From Paulownia fortunei (Eukaryota; Streptophyta; Magnoliopsida; Lamiales; Paulowniaceae), in NCBI GenBank assembly GCA_019321725.1, contig CM033115.1, positions 2,232,001 to 2,296,000 of the forward strand: DNA of 64,000 nt, in the 5' to 3' direction. Below the pieces are notes generated by a model, which saw only the letters and a program-made list of their open reading frames with translations, made no database searches and was not told the DNA's origin. Shown here one piece after another: positions 52,178-62,090 of the stretch (the first letter of the stretch is position 1; every line of letters begins with the position of its first letter). The translations under genes were made by a program, and so were the position numbers.

Positions 52178-55100
52178 TCAATCATTTAACCCTGCTACTA
52201 GAGATGTGGATGATCTGGAATAACGTTCGATGAGGAGTAGGACTTTAGCAGCCTTCCTTTGAAGACGCCCATCCTCAAAAATGCTGCGGCAAGTAAGTTG
52301 CAAAAGAGGTGATCTAGCTGTTGATCTATAGAAGTCTACCATCTCCCTTGACACGAAAACTTTTTCTAAAAGGCTCAAAGCCTCTCCTTTCAGTGACTCT
52401 GATCCCCATCTCAATACTTCTATTGTTGGTCTGATTGCACCATTCTCATGCAGAACGTTGGCCCCTCTCTGAGGGGAATCCTCCTGAACCAGAGTGGAGA
52501 GGGTTTGAATTGCTTCATAGGCCGTGGCATGGACTTTAGCTCGTAAAAGTTGGACCAGATCAGGCAAGGCATTGGCTTCCAACAGACAAAATGTTGTATT
52601 CACACTGCAAGCACCCCCATGTGCTGGACAAACTGCCAAGCGTGCTCTACGAAAGCATAAGCAACTATGCTTTCGATACGTAACACTCAGTTCTGGACTG
52701 CGCATAGAAAGATCACCTAGCAGAGCTGCTGCTCTTGCACTTGCTGTCACTGAATCAACCTTGAGAAGGCTTGTGAGCAGAGGATACGCACCAAGTTCTA
52801 CTACTATACGCTGTGACTTAAGATTTGTTGGATCTGTGAACCTGAAGAGAGCACTAAGAGCATTCTCCTTTGCTTCGATGGTCCCTGATCTTATGATATT
52901 TATGATTGCTTTTAGCCCACCTAGTTCGATTAACTTTTCAGTTAGTGATGTTTCTGATTTGGGAAGGTTGGCTAATAGACCAGCTGCAGCCATTTGTACA
53001 TCACCTTTATCGCAATTCTCAAGAAATCCCAGTAAGGCCTCCAGTCGTCTAGGCTTAAGGAGATATTCAACAACTCCCTCTGGCTCATGCTGAGAGAAAA
53101 GAAACAGAAGATTGATTGCTAATTCTCGTATTTCCTGGTTGGAGTCATCAAGTAGAGCAAGGACTACAGAAACACCACTAGCAGAAAGAACTGCAGACTT
53201 AACGAGTTCAGCTTCAGATTGACAAATTCCAAGAAGGGCACGCAAGGCAGGTCTCCGAACAACGTCCAGTGAGTTGAGATTCTGTTGAAAAGCCAGTAAG
53301 CAGGTAGTGACAGGCTCTAATTCAAGTTGAATTCCCATTTCATCAACCAGAAATTTAGTCCCATCTCCACTTGAAGACAGGTTTGCAAGAATTTCAGCAC
53401 ATTTAGCAATAACAAGAGGGAGCATGTGGGACGATAACAATAGCTTTAAAATGAGAGGGACGCCGCCAGCAGCAGCAATAAGATGTTTGTTGTGATGGAA
53501 GGTTGACAGCTTGACAAGTGCGTGTAACGACACTTCCTTTGATTCAATATTTCCAGGGGCCATCTCAAGCAAGGAGGGAATCATCCCCTCCTCACCAAGT
53601 AACTTGATTTTCTCTTCATCCAGTTCCAAGTTAACAAGTTCTCTCACCATTGAGATCCTTACAGATACTGATCCTGCAAAGCAGTCGAATGATGTAAACA
53701 CATGTTTTCTCAGAACGCTGAGAAGCACACAACACATCACTTGTATTCTGACGGTGAATTTCTAGTAAAAAACAAAATGATGACAAGCCGTTGCACATTC
53801 TGGTTTTCGATACCTCCCCGTTTCCCCTGGTTGTAATGGGAAACAAGTGATGAAGTAACATCATATCTATTATTAACTACATGTTTTCCACAATGGTGTA
53901 TTTTCAAAGACAATTCTTATATTCAACTTATGTAGAGGACAGGATGGTGTAAGACCGTGTAAATAAATATTAAGGTAATTCGTATTTTTCTTATTGTCAG
54001 AATCTTTCCACCTTTTATCAATGATCCCTTAGCTCGTTGCACCTCCTGCAAATTATTTTCAATTTTACTGTGCATTGTTTCTCAAAAATGCATTGCTTCT
54101 ATTGTCTTCCTATTGTCAAATTTATGTAGAAGATCTTCATATCGTCCTAAAAATATATGACAAATTCATGAATTTGTTTTCTGATGTGAACACCCAAATC
54201 CCCTGAATGCATTCAACTCTTAGATTCACATCCCTATGAATTAGCAAGTATTAGAGGAAAGGGAGTTCTTTGAAAATGCATTTATCGAGAAGCAAGCTAA
54301 ATTTACGCTAAAAAAAGTACTGTTGAATTTCAATTTCGGAAATTGATTTGAGAACTAACCTTGGATCACCTTATCAATTAGTGGTCTGAACCAGTTCGCT
54401 TTAGCAGCCTGAATAACATTCTCATCTGCATCACAAAGCTTCGCTAAAATTTCTTCTGCTATTTTAGCGGTTTCATGGACTGGAGTTTTAAGAAGGGAAA
54501 CGAGAAGAGGGATTGCATCGCACTGCTGAGAAAGCATCCTGCAGTAAGGTGTGTTCCAACCTGATCTTTCAAGTAAAACCTCGTATAGCAACTCAATAGC
54601 AGCCTTTGATATGCTTGAATCCAATCCTAAGCATGGAACAATTTTCTCAATCCCCTGATTCTCAATGAAGATATCCTACAAAGTTGGAGGCAGACATTAT
54701 ATTTAGAACAAGAGAGATCCAAATTTTGAGAGTGGGTTGTATCAAGAAACTTGGAAAGACAATTACGAAAAATTAGAAACCTTAGATCTAGACCAAATCC
54801 TAGTCAGTGATTTCCCAAGATAATTTTCTTCATCATTTTGTATTCAGAGTTACATAAATAGCAAAGTTCTTATCTATAAACAGCTTCAGATTTAATTTAC
54901 CAAGACTATATAGTAAATTCATACCCTACCATCATGAAACTACAGGCTTTTTAATTGATGAAAATAGCATGATCAATGACTCAATCCTGCTAAAAGAAAA
55001 GATGCTTCATACTGTTTTCCACACCCACAAACATCAAAAGTATTTACTTATTTTTTTCCAAAAGCCAGTAATAGATTGAAACCAGATAAACCAGACTTAC

Positions 55101-56361
55101 TAGAAACACTTAAAAAGAAGCAAAAACTGACCTTGTTTCTAGCATGGCCATCTACGATATCTTTCAAAGTCACCAATAAGTTCTTCTTCACAGCTTCAGT
55201 AAGCATGCTACCAAGCATAACAACGACAACATCAGTTAGTCCCCCAATAGAAATCCAATCCTTGTTGATTGAATTCTCTCCAACAAGCTCTTTCATTTGG
55301 TCAAGAGCCTCTTCAACAGATGAATCGACCTCCGATACCAATTTTGCCTTGCAAGACCTAATTTTGACACAATAATTGAGTTCCCTCCATTCCTGGATTG
55401 ACTGTCTCAGTTGAATGTTCGACCTGTAAGAGAAATCTTGAAGTATTTCACCCGTCTCTGGATCAGTTTTTTCCCCACATTCAAACCAAGTTTCGAGAGC
55501 TGCCCTTTCACATGCAGTACCTGTGCAGAGGCTAACAGGATCAACCATCACAGTTCCAGTTATACAACAAAAGAAAGGTTTAAATGGCTCAATGTATTCT
55601 TCTCTAGGATCATGTCGCTCTATCACTTTGAGTCTTTGGAAATACTGGTTCCTTACTTCTTCATAGTCTCTGGCAGCATCTGCTCGAGAGAGCAACTCAA
55701 TGACCTGTTCCAAGAACAAAACTTCAGCCCTTTCTTTCCTATTTTCAGCTTCTTCTTTTTCTCTTTTGAAGCTAGCTAGTTCTTTACTAATCTCGGTGGG
55801 CTCAACAGGCACACCAACAGCCCTTGCAATTTCCTTGAGCATGTCATTAGCAAATTCCTTGTCGAATGCCTGATCTGAAATACCCTGATTTAACTTGTCA
55901 ACAATTTGGAGCCGAGACTGAGATGCTTCAAATTCTGCTCGTTGCATCTCATTTTGTAACCTATTCACCTGGTCTGAGATTCCTGATAGGACTTCAATAT
56001 TAGCAAGGGATAGAGCAGCCAAAGAATTTCCTATCTCTCTCGTAACATCCTGTATCTCCTTGACAATGTGCCTGCACTTGACTAATAGGTAGAATCGAGC
56101 TCGGCCTTTGTACTTTTCAACCAAGTTATTTGCTTTCTTGACATCAGTTTCAAGAGATTCCAAAGCTTGCCTCGCAGCTGGTGAGTCATTCAACTGACGT
56201 GACTGCAATTCCTCCAAGACAGGCTCAATGTCCAGAAGGTGCTTTGCCAAAACCTTAAAACTTTCCTTTTCAAACACAACATCCTTGGCAGCTTGGGCTG
56301 TTTTAATAATCTGGTTGGAAAGCACAGCCAAAATAGTTCCAATAGGTACAAGCTCCGCCAT
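52178..56361 (-). CDS. PUB42: PUB42-like U-box E3 ubiquitin ligase with armadillo repeats
   Basis: Predicted E3 ubiquitin ligase: the U-box binds a charged E2, and the armadillo repeats bind targets. Exons on the minus strand are 56361-55132, 54675-54360 and 53673-52178, giving 1013 aa. The start is MAELVPIGTILAVLSNQI. Residues 1 to about 195 are helical, as in this plant subgroup. A charged coiled coil (about 195-250, KREKEEAENRKERAE) precedes the U-box (about 258-333: FKPFFCCITGTVMVDPVSLC, ETWFECGEKTDPETGE). The rest is armadillo repeats, interrupted near 855-875 by a Cys/His patch (CLCF, CPAHGGACS, FCLLEA). Length and the long region before the U-box point to PUB42 (about 1033 aa as I recall) more than to PUB43/PUB44, whose U-boxes are near the N-terminus. 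The substrate is unknown. The exact orthologue needs a tree. Confidence 0.9.
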
Positions 56362-57214
56362 TGGGATTACTATATGTAATTCCTCTGTTCAGATCCAGAT
56401 GGTTTGCCCTCTTGTTCCGTTGACGACAGCTTAAAACAATTTCCTATCCTGTATTGATCTTCTTTCAAAAGAATTCCTACACATGAAGTAAACACAATGT
56501 TAAATAATAGTACAGCAGCTTATTCTGCTTATGGACATTGAAACAAAACTAGCTTACATGTTATTTTCTTTCAGCACTTCCACATTCAGGATTAGAATTA
56601 AATTTAGAAAACATAAACCAACATAAAACCATTAATCATCTCCAGCGCACTAAAATAAACATAATCTTTCCCCATATTTTCTTCTCCAGGCTAAAGAAAA
56701 GCCCATGACCAGACTTAAATCACCAATTTTACCTTCCTGTAAATTATACAACAGCAATTTGAAGCATGCAGGAATTATCTAATCAACATGCACAGCTGAA
56801 AAAACTAACAAAGTTACAAAACACCACAAAAAAACTAAAGTACTTAAGCATGACTCGAACTGAAAAAAATAATTTATCTCAGCAGAAAAATGTTGAAGAA
56901 AATGGTACTCACTACAGTTCCAAAAACACAGAAGAAAAACAACACACAAGCCCAGGAATAATTTCACTGACATGATCAACACTATAGAAATGACTATATA
57001 TAATCAAGAAACTCACAGATAACATGTCTTTTAGCAGTAAACAAATTACACAAGAATGGCTGAGAAAGTTACCTTCAAGAAGCTCAAAGTATTGAATTTC
57101 AGAGCCTGTGATAACCAGAAGATGCCAGCTTTCCATAAATAAAAAAGAAAATTTCTTCAGACCAGATTGACTTGCCGGGTCAATGAGTCTTCTACCTGCG
57201 ATTTTTCTCTTCAT
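56362..57214 (-). CDS. Possible long spliced uORF in the PUB42-like leader
   Basis: The region upstream of the PUB42-like ATG contains a donor (GAAG/GTAACT, exon end 57073) and an acceptor (TAG, exon start 56476) that would remove 596 bp. Joining them keeps open a frame from ATG 57214-57212 to TAG 56372-56370, about 82 codons, ending 8 bases before the main ATG. The peptide starts MKRKIAGRRL and has no family I recognise. This rests on inferred splice sites. If the splicing differs, the frame does not exist. Confidence 0.25.
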
Positions 57215-57307
57215 TTTCCTGGAAGAAACCTCTGGGCCGTTGGACAAAATACAATCTCCAGCTGTGATTGATTCATTTTGTTTTGAAAATTTTCCATGGC
57301 TAGTCAA

Positions 57308-59039
57308 GTCAATTACGTGGAAAATGGGTAGTACGAATTTAACTTTGTTATGCTCGAATTGTTCCAGAGCATTATAAACAAAATAAAAATGAAAATAATT
57401 TTATAATTAACAAAAAAAAAAAGAAGAGAAACAGGGAGAACGTTTTTGCTTGTGAATTTTCCAGGATATGTTTTCTTGCTTTCTTTACTTTTTTTTTCCC
57501 TTCATTTGACAGTGGACTTGACTGTATGACTTTGATGGGCTTTTCTAATAGTTTATAATAAATTTAAAAAAATTATTAACAATTCATTGTGGAAATACCC
57601 TCTTTAAATATTTGCGCCAGGATATGAGTTGCGACTTTTAGAAAAAGCGTGACACGACTGTGTGTGCTTTTTTTGGGTCTATGCTATAATTTTAAAAATT
57701 GTTTCAAATATTTTTCTTAGAATTTATGGGATCATGCATGTTGTACATGATCAACAATTCAACACTATTGAATATCTACAAAGACTATCTAAATTAGGTG
57801 TGCAGATAAATTTAGTTGAGTCTTGACACATTTTTATTTGAATTTTTACTAAATTTTAAAAGTTGTACTTGAATCTTGATTTTATTGCTAACCAATCAAC
57901 TTCAATTGAATTAAACATTAATTAAATTCGAGTAATTTTATTTTTTTATATACATAATTAATTTATTAATCGAATCGAGGTCAACATGAAAAAAAATATA
58001 ATCAAATATAATTCGTCATATCATATAAAGTTTATATTTATTTCAAAAATAATGTTGCACAAGAGCTTCTTGTTTACCTCCATTTAGTTCAAACAAAAAA
58101 AAATATTTTTTTTCAGTATTCGCCTCAATTAAAGTGTAGATTTTGCCAAGAAATGCATTTACCAATAAGTTATTATTTTTTTTTTCTATTTTGGTTTGAG
58201 GAGTGGGGTGGGGGGATGCTAAGTGATGTACCTCGACTTTACCAGTCCCTTGGCAAGAAACAGCAACATTAGAATGAGTGAATGAGTGAATGAGAAACCA
58301 GGCCAGAAACTGAGAAGGTTACTTCAGAAGCTGAACCATTCTTCAATTACAACAGACATCTAATGAAGCAAAAGCATTTGCCAGAGCTGCTACAGTCAGT
58401 AAGAGTGTGTTGTGCAAATTACCAGAAAACAATGGAAGACACAGCTATTCTCAATCTTTCATCCACCACAAGTCCACAACTATATGGTAAAAAAAGACAT
58501 TGATCATAGTGCAGTTTCAATCAAAAGCAGAGAAATTAAATTACTGTGTTTATAAGTATTCAAACAGAACCAATGGGATGGAGGAACGGTTCACATATGG
58601 GGTGGAGGAAGAGTGGGGAACCACAAAAATTGAAGACCTTTGCGTAGTGAAAACTCATCGCTGATTTCGGTAGCAAAAGCAAACTAAATGCATCCCCGAT
58701 GACTTTTGCAATTTTTACTTCTAATCTTTTATTCAAGAAAAGCCAAGAGAATTATATCTTCCAACCCCATCACCCTCAACCAGTTTACTGGCTCACTCCA
58801 CAAACTAGCCTTTCGATTCTTTTCCATGCAGGAAGAACCAGTTTTAGTTCTTGAGACACACACACGCACACACCATATATATATATAGAGAGAGAGAGAC
58901 AAACACACACACACACACACACACATATATATCAATTACAGAAACAGAAGTCGTATAAACTCCACAACAGCAGCTTTTCTATTCATCTATCTTCTAAAAG
59001 AAAGAGGACAGTAACACAAATACTCAGAATTTCAAATTG
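57308..59039. other. Intergenic DNA between PUB42-like and PET100-like genes
   Basis: No gene is supported. About 57.5-58.2 kb is AT-rich, with aattcgag-type decayed repeat sequence near 57.8-58.0 kb. About 58.2-59.0 kb is more complex but without a usable frame. It includes a triple gaatgagt repeat near 58271-58293 and a compound microsatellite (58855-58932). Confidence 0.6.
58855..58932. repeat. Compound (CA)n/(TA)n/(AG)n microsatellite
   Basis: CA, TA, AG, CA and TA tracts follow each other without gap. Cys- and Val-rich frames across it are artefacts. Confidence 0.95.
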
Positions 59040-59045
59040 TTTATT
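59040..59045 (-). terminator. Candidate PET100-like polyadenylation signal
   Basis: AATAAA on the minus strand, about 148 bp after the PET100-like stop codon. Confidence 0.45.
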
Positions 59046-59192
59046 CTGTCATTTCACAACAAAATTTACGGAAGTGTGCACATAATTACTGGAACCATCA
59101 TATGGTCATACGTGTACCAGTTTTGAAACTTTTTAGGGCCACAACAGTAACAGCCCAAAGAAACATTCGTTTCTTACAGACCCCCAGATCCA

Positions 59193-60732
59193 TCAATGCC
59201 TGTCTCTATTGCGAGCTAATTCCCGTGCCATCTCCCTCAGTTCCTCAGGTGATGGAGGGCGTGGTGCTTCAGGCGGGTAGACAACATATTGACGCTTCAT
59301 AATACATAAGAAAATTGCGTTAGAAGGCATATCCAAGTGAGGTGTGTATATATCTATATGTGATATATGTGAGTGTTTATACGATTACTAATATTATATT
59401 GCTACCATATGTCTGAAATCATTCAGTAACTCAAAATATCACCACAAAGCTCAACCAGGCGTGCTGCCTATTAAAAGTGTAAATATCAAACTCAAGTGAT
59501 ACAAAATTGCATACCAAGTTCAACTACTAAACATTCAACCTAATTCAAACTCTCTCTTACCTCAGTGCCAAAAAGACTACACATTCACAAACAGGTTAGC
59601 CAGTTTAATTGCCTCTCCAGATTAATAATTTCATACAACTTTTAAAAGTATTCTTAAAATTCTATTTTTTTAACCATTTAGGCTTTGAATTATTTCATTT
59701 CTTTTTCTCGCAAATGAGAATTCTACTGCTCTGTTTGGCAGCATCATGTTTGTTTATGAAAAAAATATAGAACAATTTTTCCTCCTTCATGCATGAAACG
59801 TTCTTAAAATTCTATTTTTTTAACCATTGAGGCTTTGAATTATTTCATTTCTTTTTCTCGCAGCATCATGTTTGTTTATGAAAAAAATATGGAACAATTC
59901 TTCCCCCTTATGCATGAAACCTCTATAACTTTTCTAGGGTTTTAATAATTATTATAATTATAAAAAAAATCACAAAATAATGCAAAAATATAGGGATTAA
60001 CAGTATATTGTAAAGTGCCACCTATAGTGGCTCTTGCATTGACATTTTTTAAAATTTACAACAACAGTATCACTTTCAAGATCAATTTTCCTTACATTCT
60101 ATCTCAAGTTCAACCTCCATTCCCTCCACCCCTACCCAAACCACCCCCACAAAAAAAAAAAAAGTAAAGAAGGCAAACAGATAAAGAAACCAATATAATA
60201 AATACAAACCCACACCTAGTGGAGCAAAAAAAACACTGCACAAACGAGTAAATCGCTGAGAAACACAGGAAGATGCAGTTAAACTATAAATCACAAAGGA
60301 AGCTCAAACTACGGTTCCAAAAAGAATTTAACTACAGTGCTAAAGTGCATGTCCTCAATCTATTTCAGAAAATCAAAGGGTGTCTTTGTCAAATTAACTT
60401 CACCCCTAAAAGAGGCAGAAGAATAAGCTACCCTTCACATATATACACACAGAAACTGGTACAAATCAAAAGCTTCTTTTTCAGATTAACTGAAATAAAT
60501 ATCTCAACTTTTTTCCAGACTCCATAAACAAACTGACTAAACCCTTCATACACATACACAGAAAATAAAAATAAAAATTGCAGACAAAAAAATATATTCT
60601 TACTTTGCCCATGACTTTCTGAAGATTCTTGGTGTTACTGGCGAAGAAGTACATCAGCCCAATCGGAACGGTGACGTATACTGCAAATTTCGCAATCTCC
60701 AAAATCCCTTTTGATGTACCCAAAGATGACAT
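59193..60732 (-). CDS. PET100-like cytochrome oxidase assembly protein
   Basis: Small protein resembling PET100, a mitochondrial inner-membrane factor in assembly of complex IV (cytochrome c oxidase). Exons on the minus strand are 60732-60604 and 59294-59193, giving 76 aa; neither exon alone shows the whole protein. The junction is AAA/GTAAGA to TATGAAG/CGT, phase 0. Residues 1-15 (MSSLGTSKGILEIAK) lead into one membrane segment (about 16-31, FAVYVTVPIGLMYFFA). The soluble tail follows: VYPPEAPRPPSPEELREMA, then ELARNRDRH. The VYPPEAPRPPSPEELR block is what I recall from plant PET100-like proteins such as At4g14615. The intron is 1.3 kb and contains a tandem duplication. The family assignment is from memory of similarity. 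Confidence 0.85.
59651..59920. repeat. Tandem duplication inside the PET100-like intron
   Basis: Unit 1 (59651-59800) and unit 2 (59801-59920) both start ttcttaaaattctattttttt and end tatgaaaaaaatat...gcatgaaac. Unit 2 lacks an internal stretch of about 30 bp (aatgagaattctactgctct...). Few substitutions separate the shared parts. Confidence 0.9.
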
Positions 60733-60865
60733 ATTTTATCACTTTTTCTTTTGCCTTTTTTTATTTTTTTGGCAGAATTAATTCGAGATCTCAGGGTAGA
60801 GAGAAGTAAGCAAAACCTCTGGAAGGAAGGAAAGGATATGAACTGCGATACGTGGGAGGCTTTTG

Positions 60866-60975
60866 ATCAATATATATATGGGCCGATGGTGGATTTTGTA
60901 GATGGGCTGGCTCCGTAATTTTACAGTGACTAGTGTTGAATGAGTTTGGGCTTTTGGAGGATTTTTTTAGCCCAA
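60866..60975 (-). promoter_or_regulatory. PET100-like promoter: TA-rich box and Site II cluster
   Basis: A TATATATAT stretch (60870-60879) lies about 140 bp before the ATG. Four TGGGCC/TGGGCT-type elements follow upstream: 60879-60884, 60903-60908, 60947-60952 and 60970-60975 (reverse). Site II elements are known in promoters of nuclear genes for mitochondrial proteins in Arabidopsis, which suits the predicted product. Confidence 0.55.
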
Positions 60976-61029
60976 TTCAGTTTGGGTTGTGAAGTACAAA
61001 TGAGATCCTATCATATAATATTCCATATT

Positions 61030-61377
61030 TGGGATGAACGTTATGTACATATTTATCGAATGTGTGCGACGTCTAAAATTTGACACATTATTATAATCTT
61101 TCAATATAAAAATTTAAATATATATTCAAGATTTACGTCATGTGTATATTTAGCGAATGTGTGTGACGTTTAGGTCCCGATATATCATTTTAATCTCTTA
61201 ATTTAAAAATCTAAAATCAATAACATACTTTTTTTATTCTATATTAAAAATAAATGTCATGTACATATTTAACAAATGTGTGCTACGTCTAAATCCTGTT
61301 ACATCATTGTAATCTCCCAACCTAAACATCCAAAATTAAAGACTTATTATTTTGATTTTATATTCAGGACGAATGTC

Positions 61378-61409
<32 letters not shown>

Positions 61410-61575
61410 AGCAAATATGTGCGATCTTTTGGTCATGATAATAATTGTAATCTTCCAATCTAAAAAATCAAAACTAAAGACTTATTTATTTTATTCTATG
61501 TTTTTGATAAATATTATGTATATTTTAAATGAATGTGTGCTGACGTATAAGTCCTGATATATTATAATCTTCCAA
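61030..61575. repeat. Diverged minisatellite, about 100-135 bp unit
   Basis: The motif atgtcatgtacatatttancgaatgtgtgcgacgtct recurs at about 61035, 61133, 61251, 61371 and 61508. Each copy is followed by tcctgatacatcattgtaatcttccaacctaaa and an AT spacer. The fourth unit carries a TA microsatellite (61378-61405). It lies 300-840 bp upstream of the PET100-like ATG. The open frame across it is not a gene. Confidence 0.85.
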
Positions 61576-62090
61576 CTTGTACACACCTAAAATTAAGTAT
61601 TATTTTTTGAAATGAGGCTAAATGTCATAGGTGCCTCCTTCTCACTGATTTCTTAAAAGTAGGAAGTTATTACTAAGGTAACAAATTTAATATTATATTA
61701 AGTTTTTTATTTTATTTTATTTTTTTAAATTTTCTAATTGATTTATTTTTATTTGTTGAAAGCTTTACTTTATTAATGCTTTGCAATTTTTTTTTTTAAA
61801 TTCAGTAAAAACGTATATATTTTTTTTTAATTTGCCTTGTAAATTAACGTTTCAGTTTTTACCTAAGACTTTATAAAAGTTTTTTTTTTCATTGAAAGCA
61901 TTAAACTATATTTTTTTGCAAAGCATTACATGTTTAAAACGTAAAGTTTTATTTTTACATTTGTGAGTAAATTTTTATTTTTTTTAATAAGCATTTTTTT
62001 TATTTTTTAATAAGCATTTTTATATTTTTTAATAATCAAATCATTAAGTGTATTTTCAATGAAACACGTATATTGTGTTTGTTTTTTTAC
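61576..62090. other. AT-rich DNA between minisatellite and hAT element
   Basis: T-rich sequence with short imperfect repeats (ataagcatttttttattttttaataagcattttt near 61990-62035). No gene seen. Confidence 0.6.

Noticed and set aside
52524..53093. 189-residue plus-strand frame
   Set aside because: Antisense shadow of the conserved armadillo exon of the PUB42-like gene.
55411..55779. 122-residue plus-strand frame
   Set aside because: Antisense to the U-box exon; no independent support.
58729..58935. Cys/Val-rich minus-strand frame
   Set aside because: Translation of the compound microsatellite.
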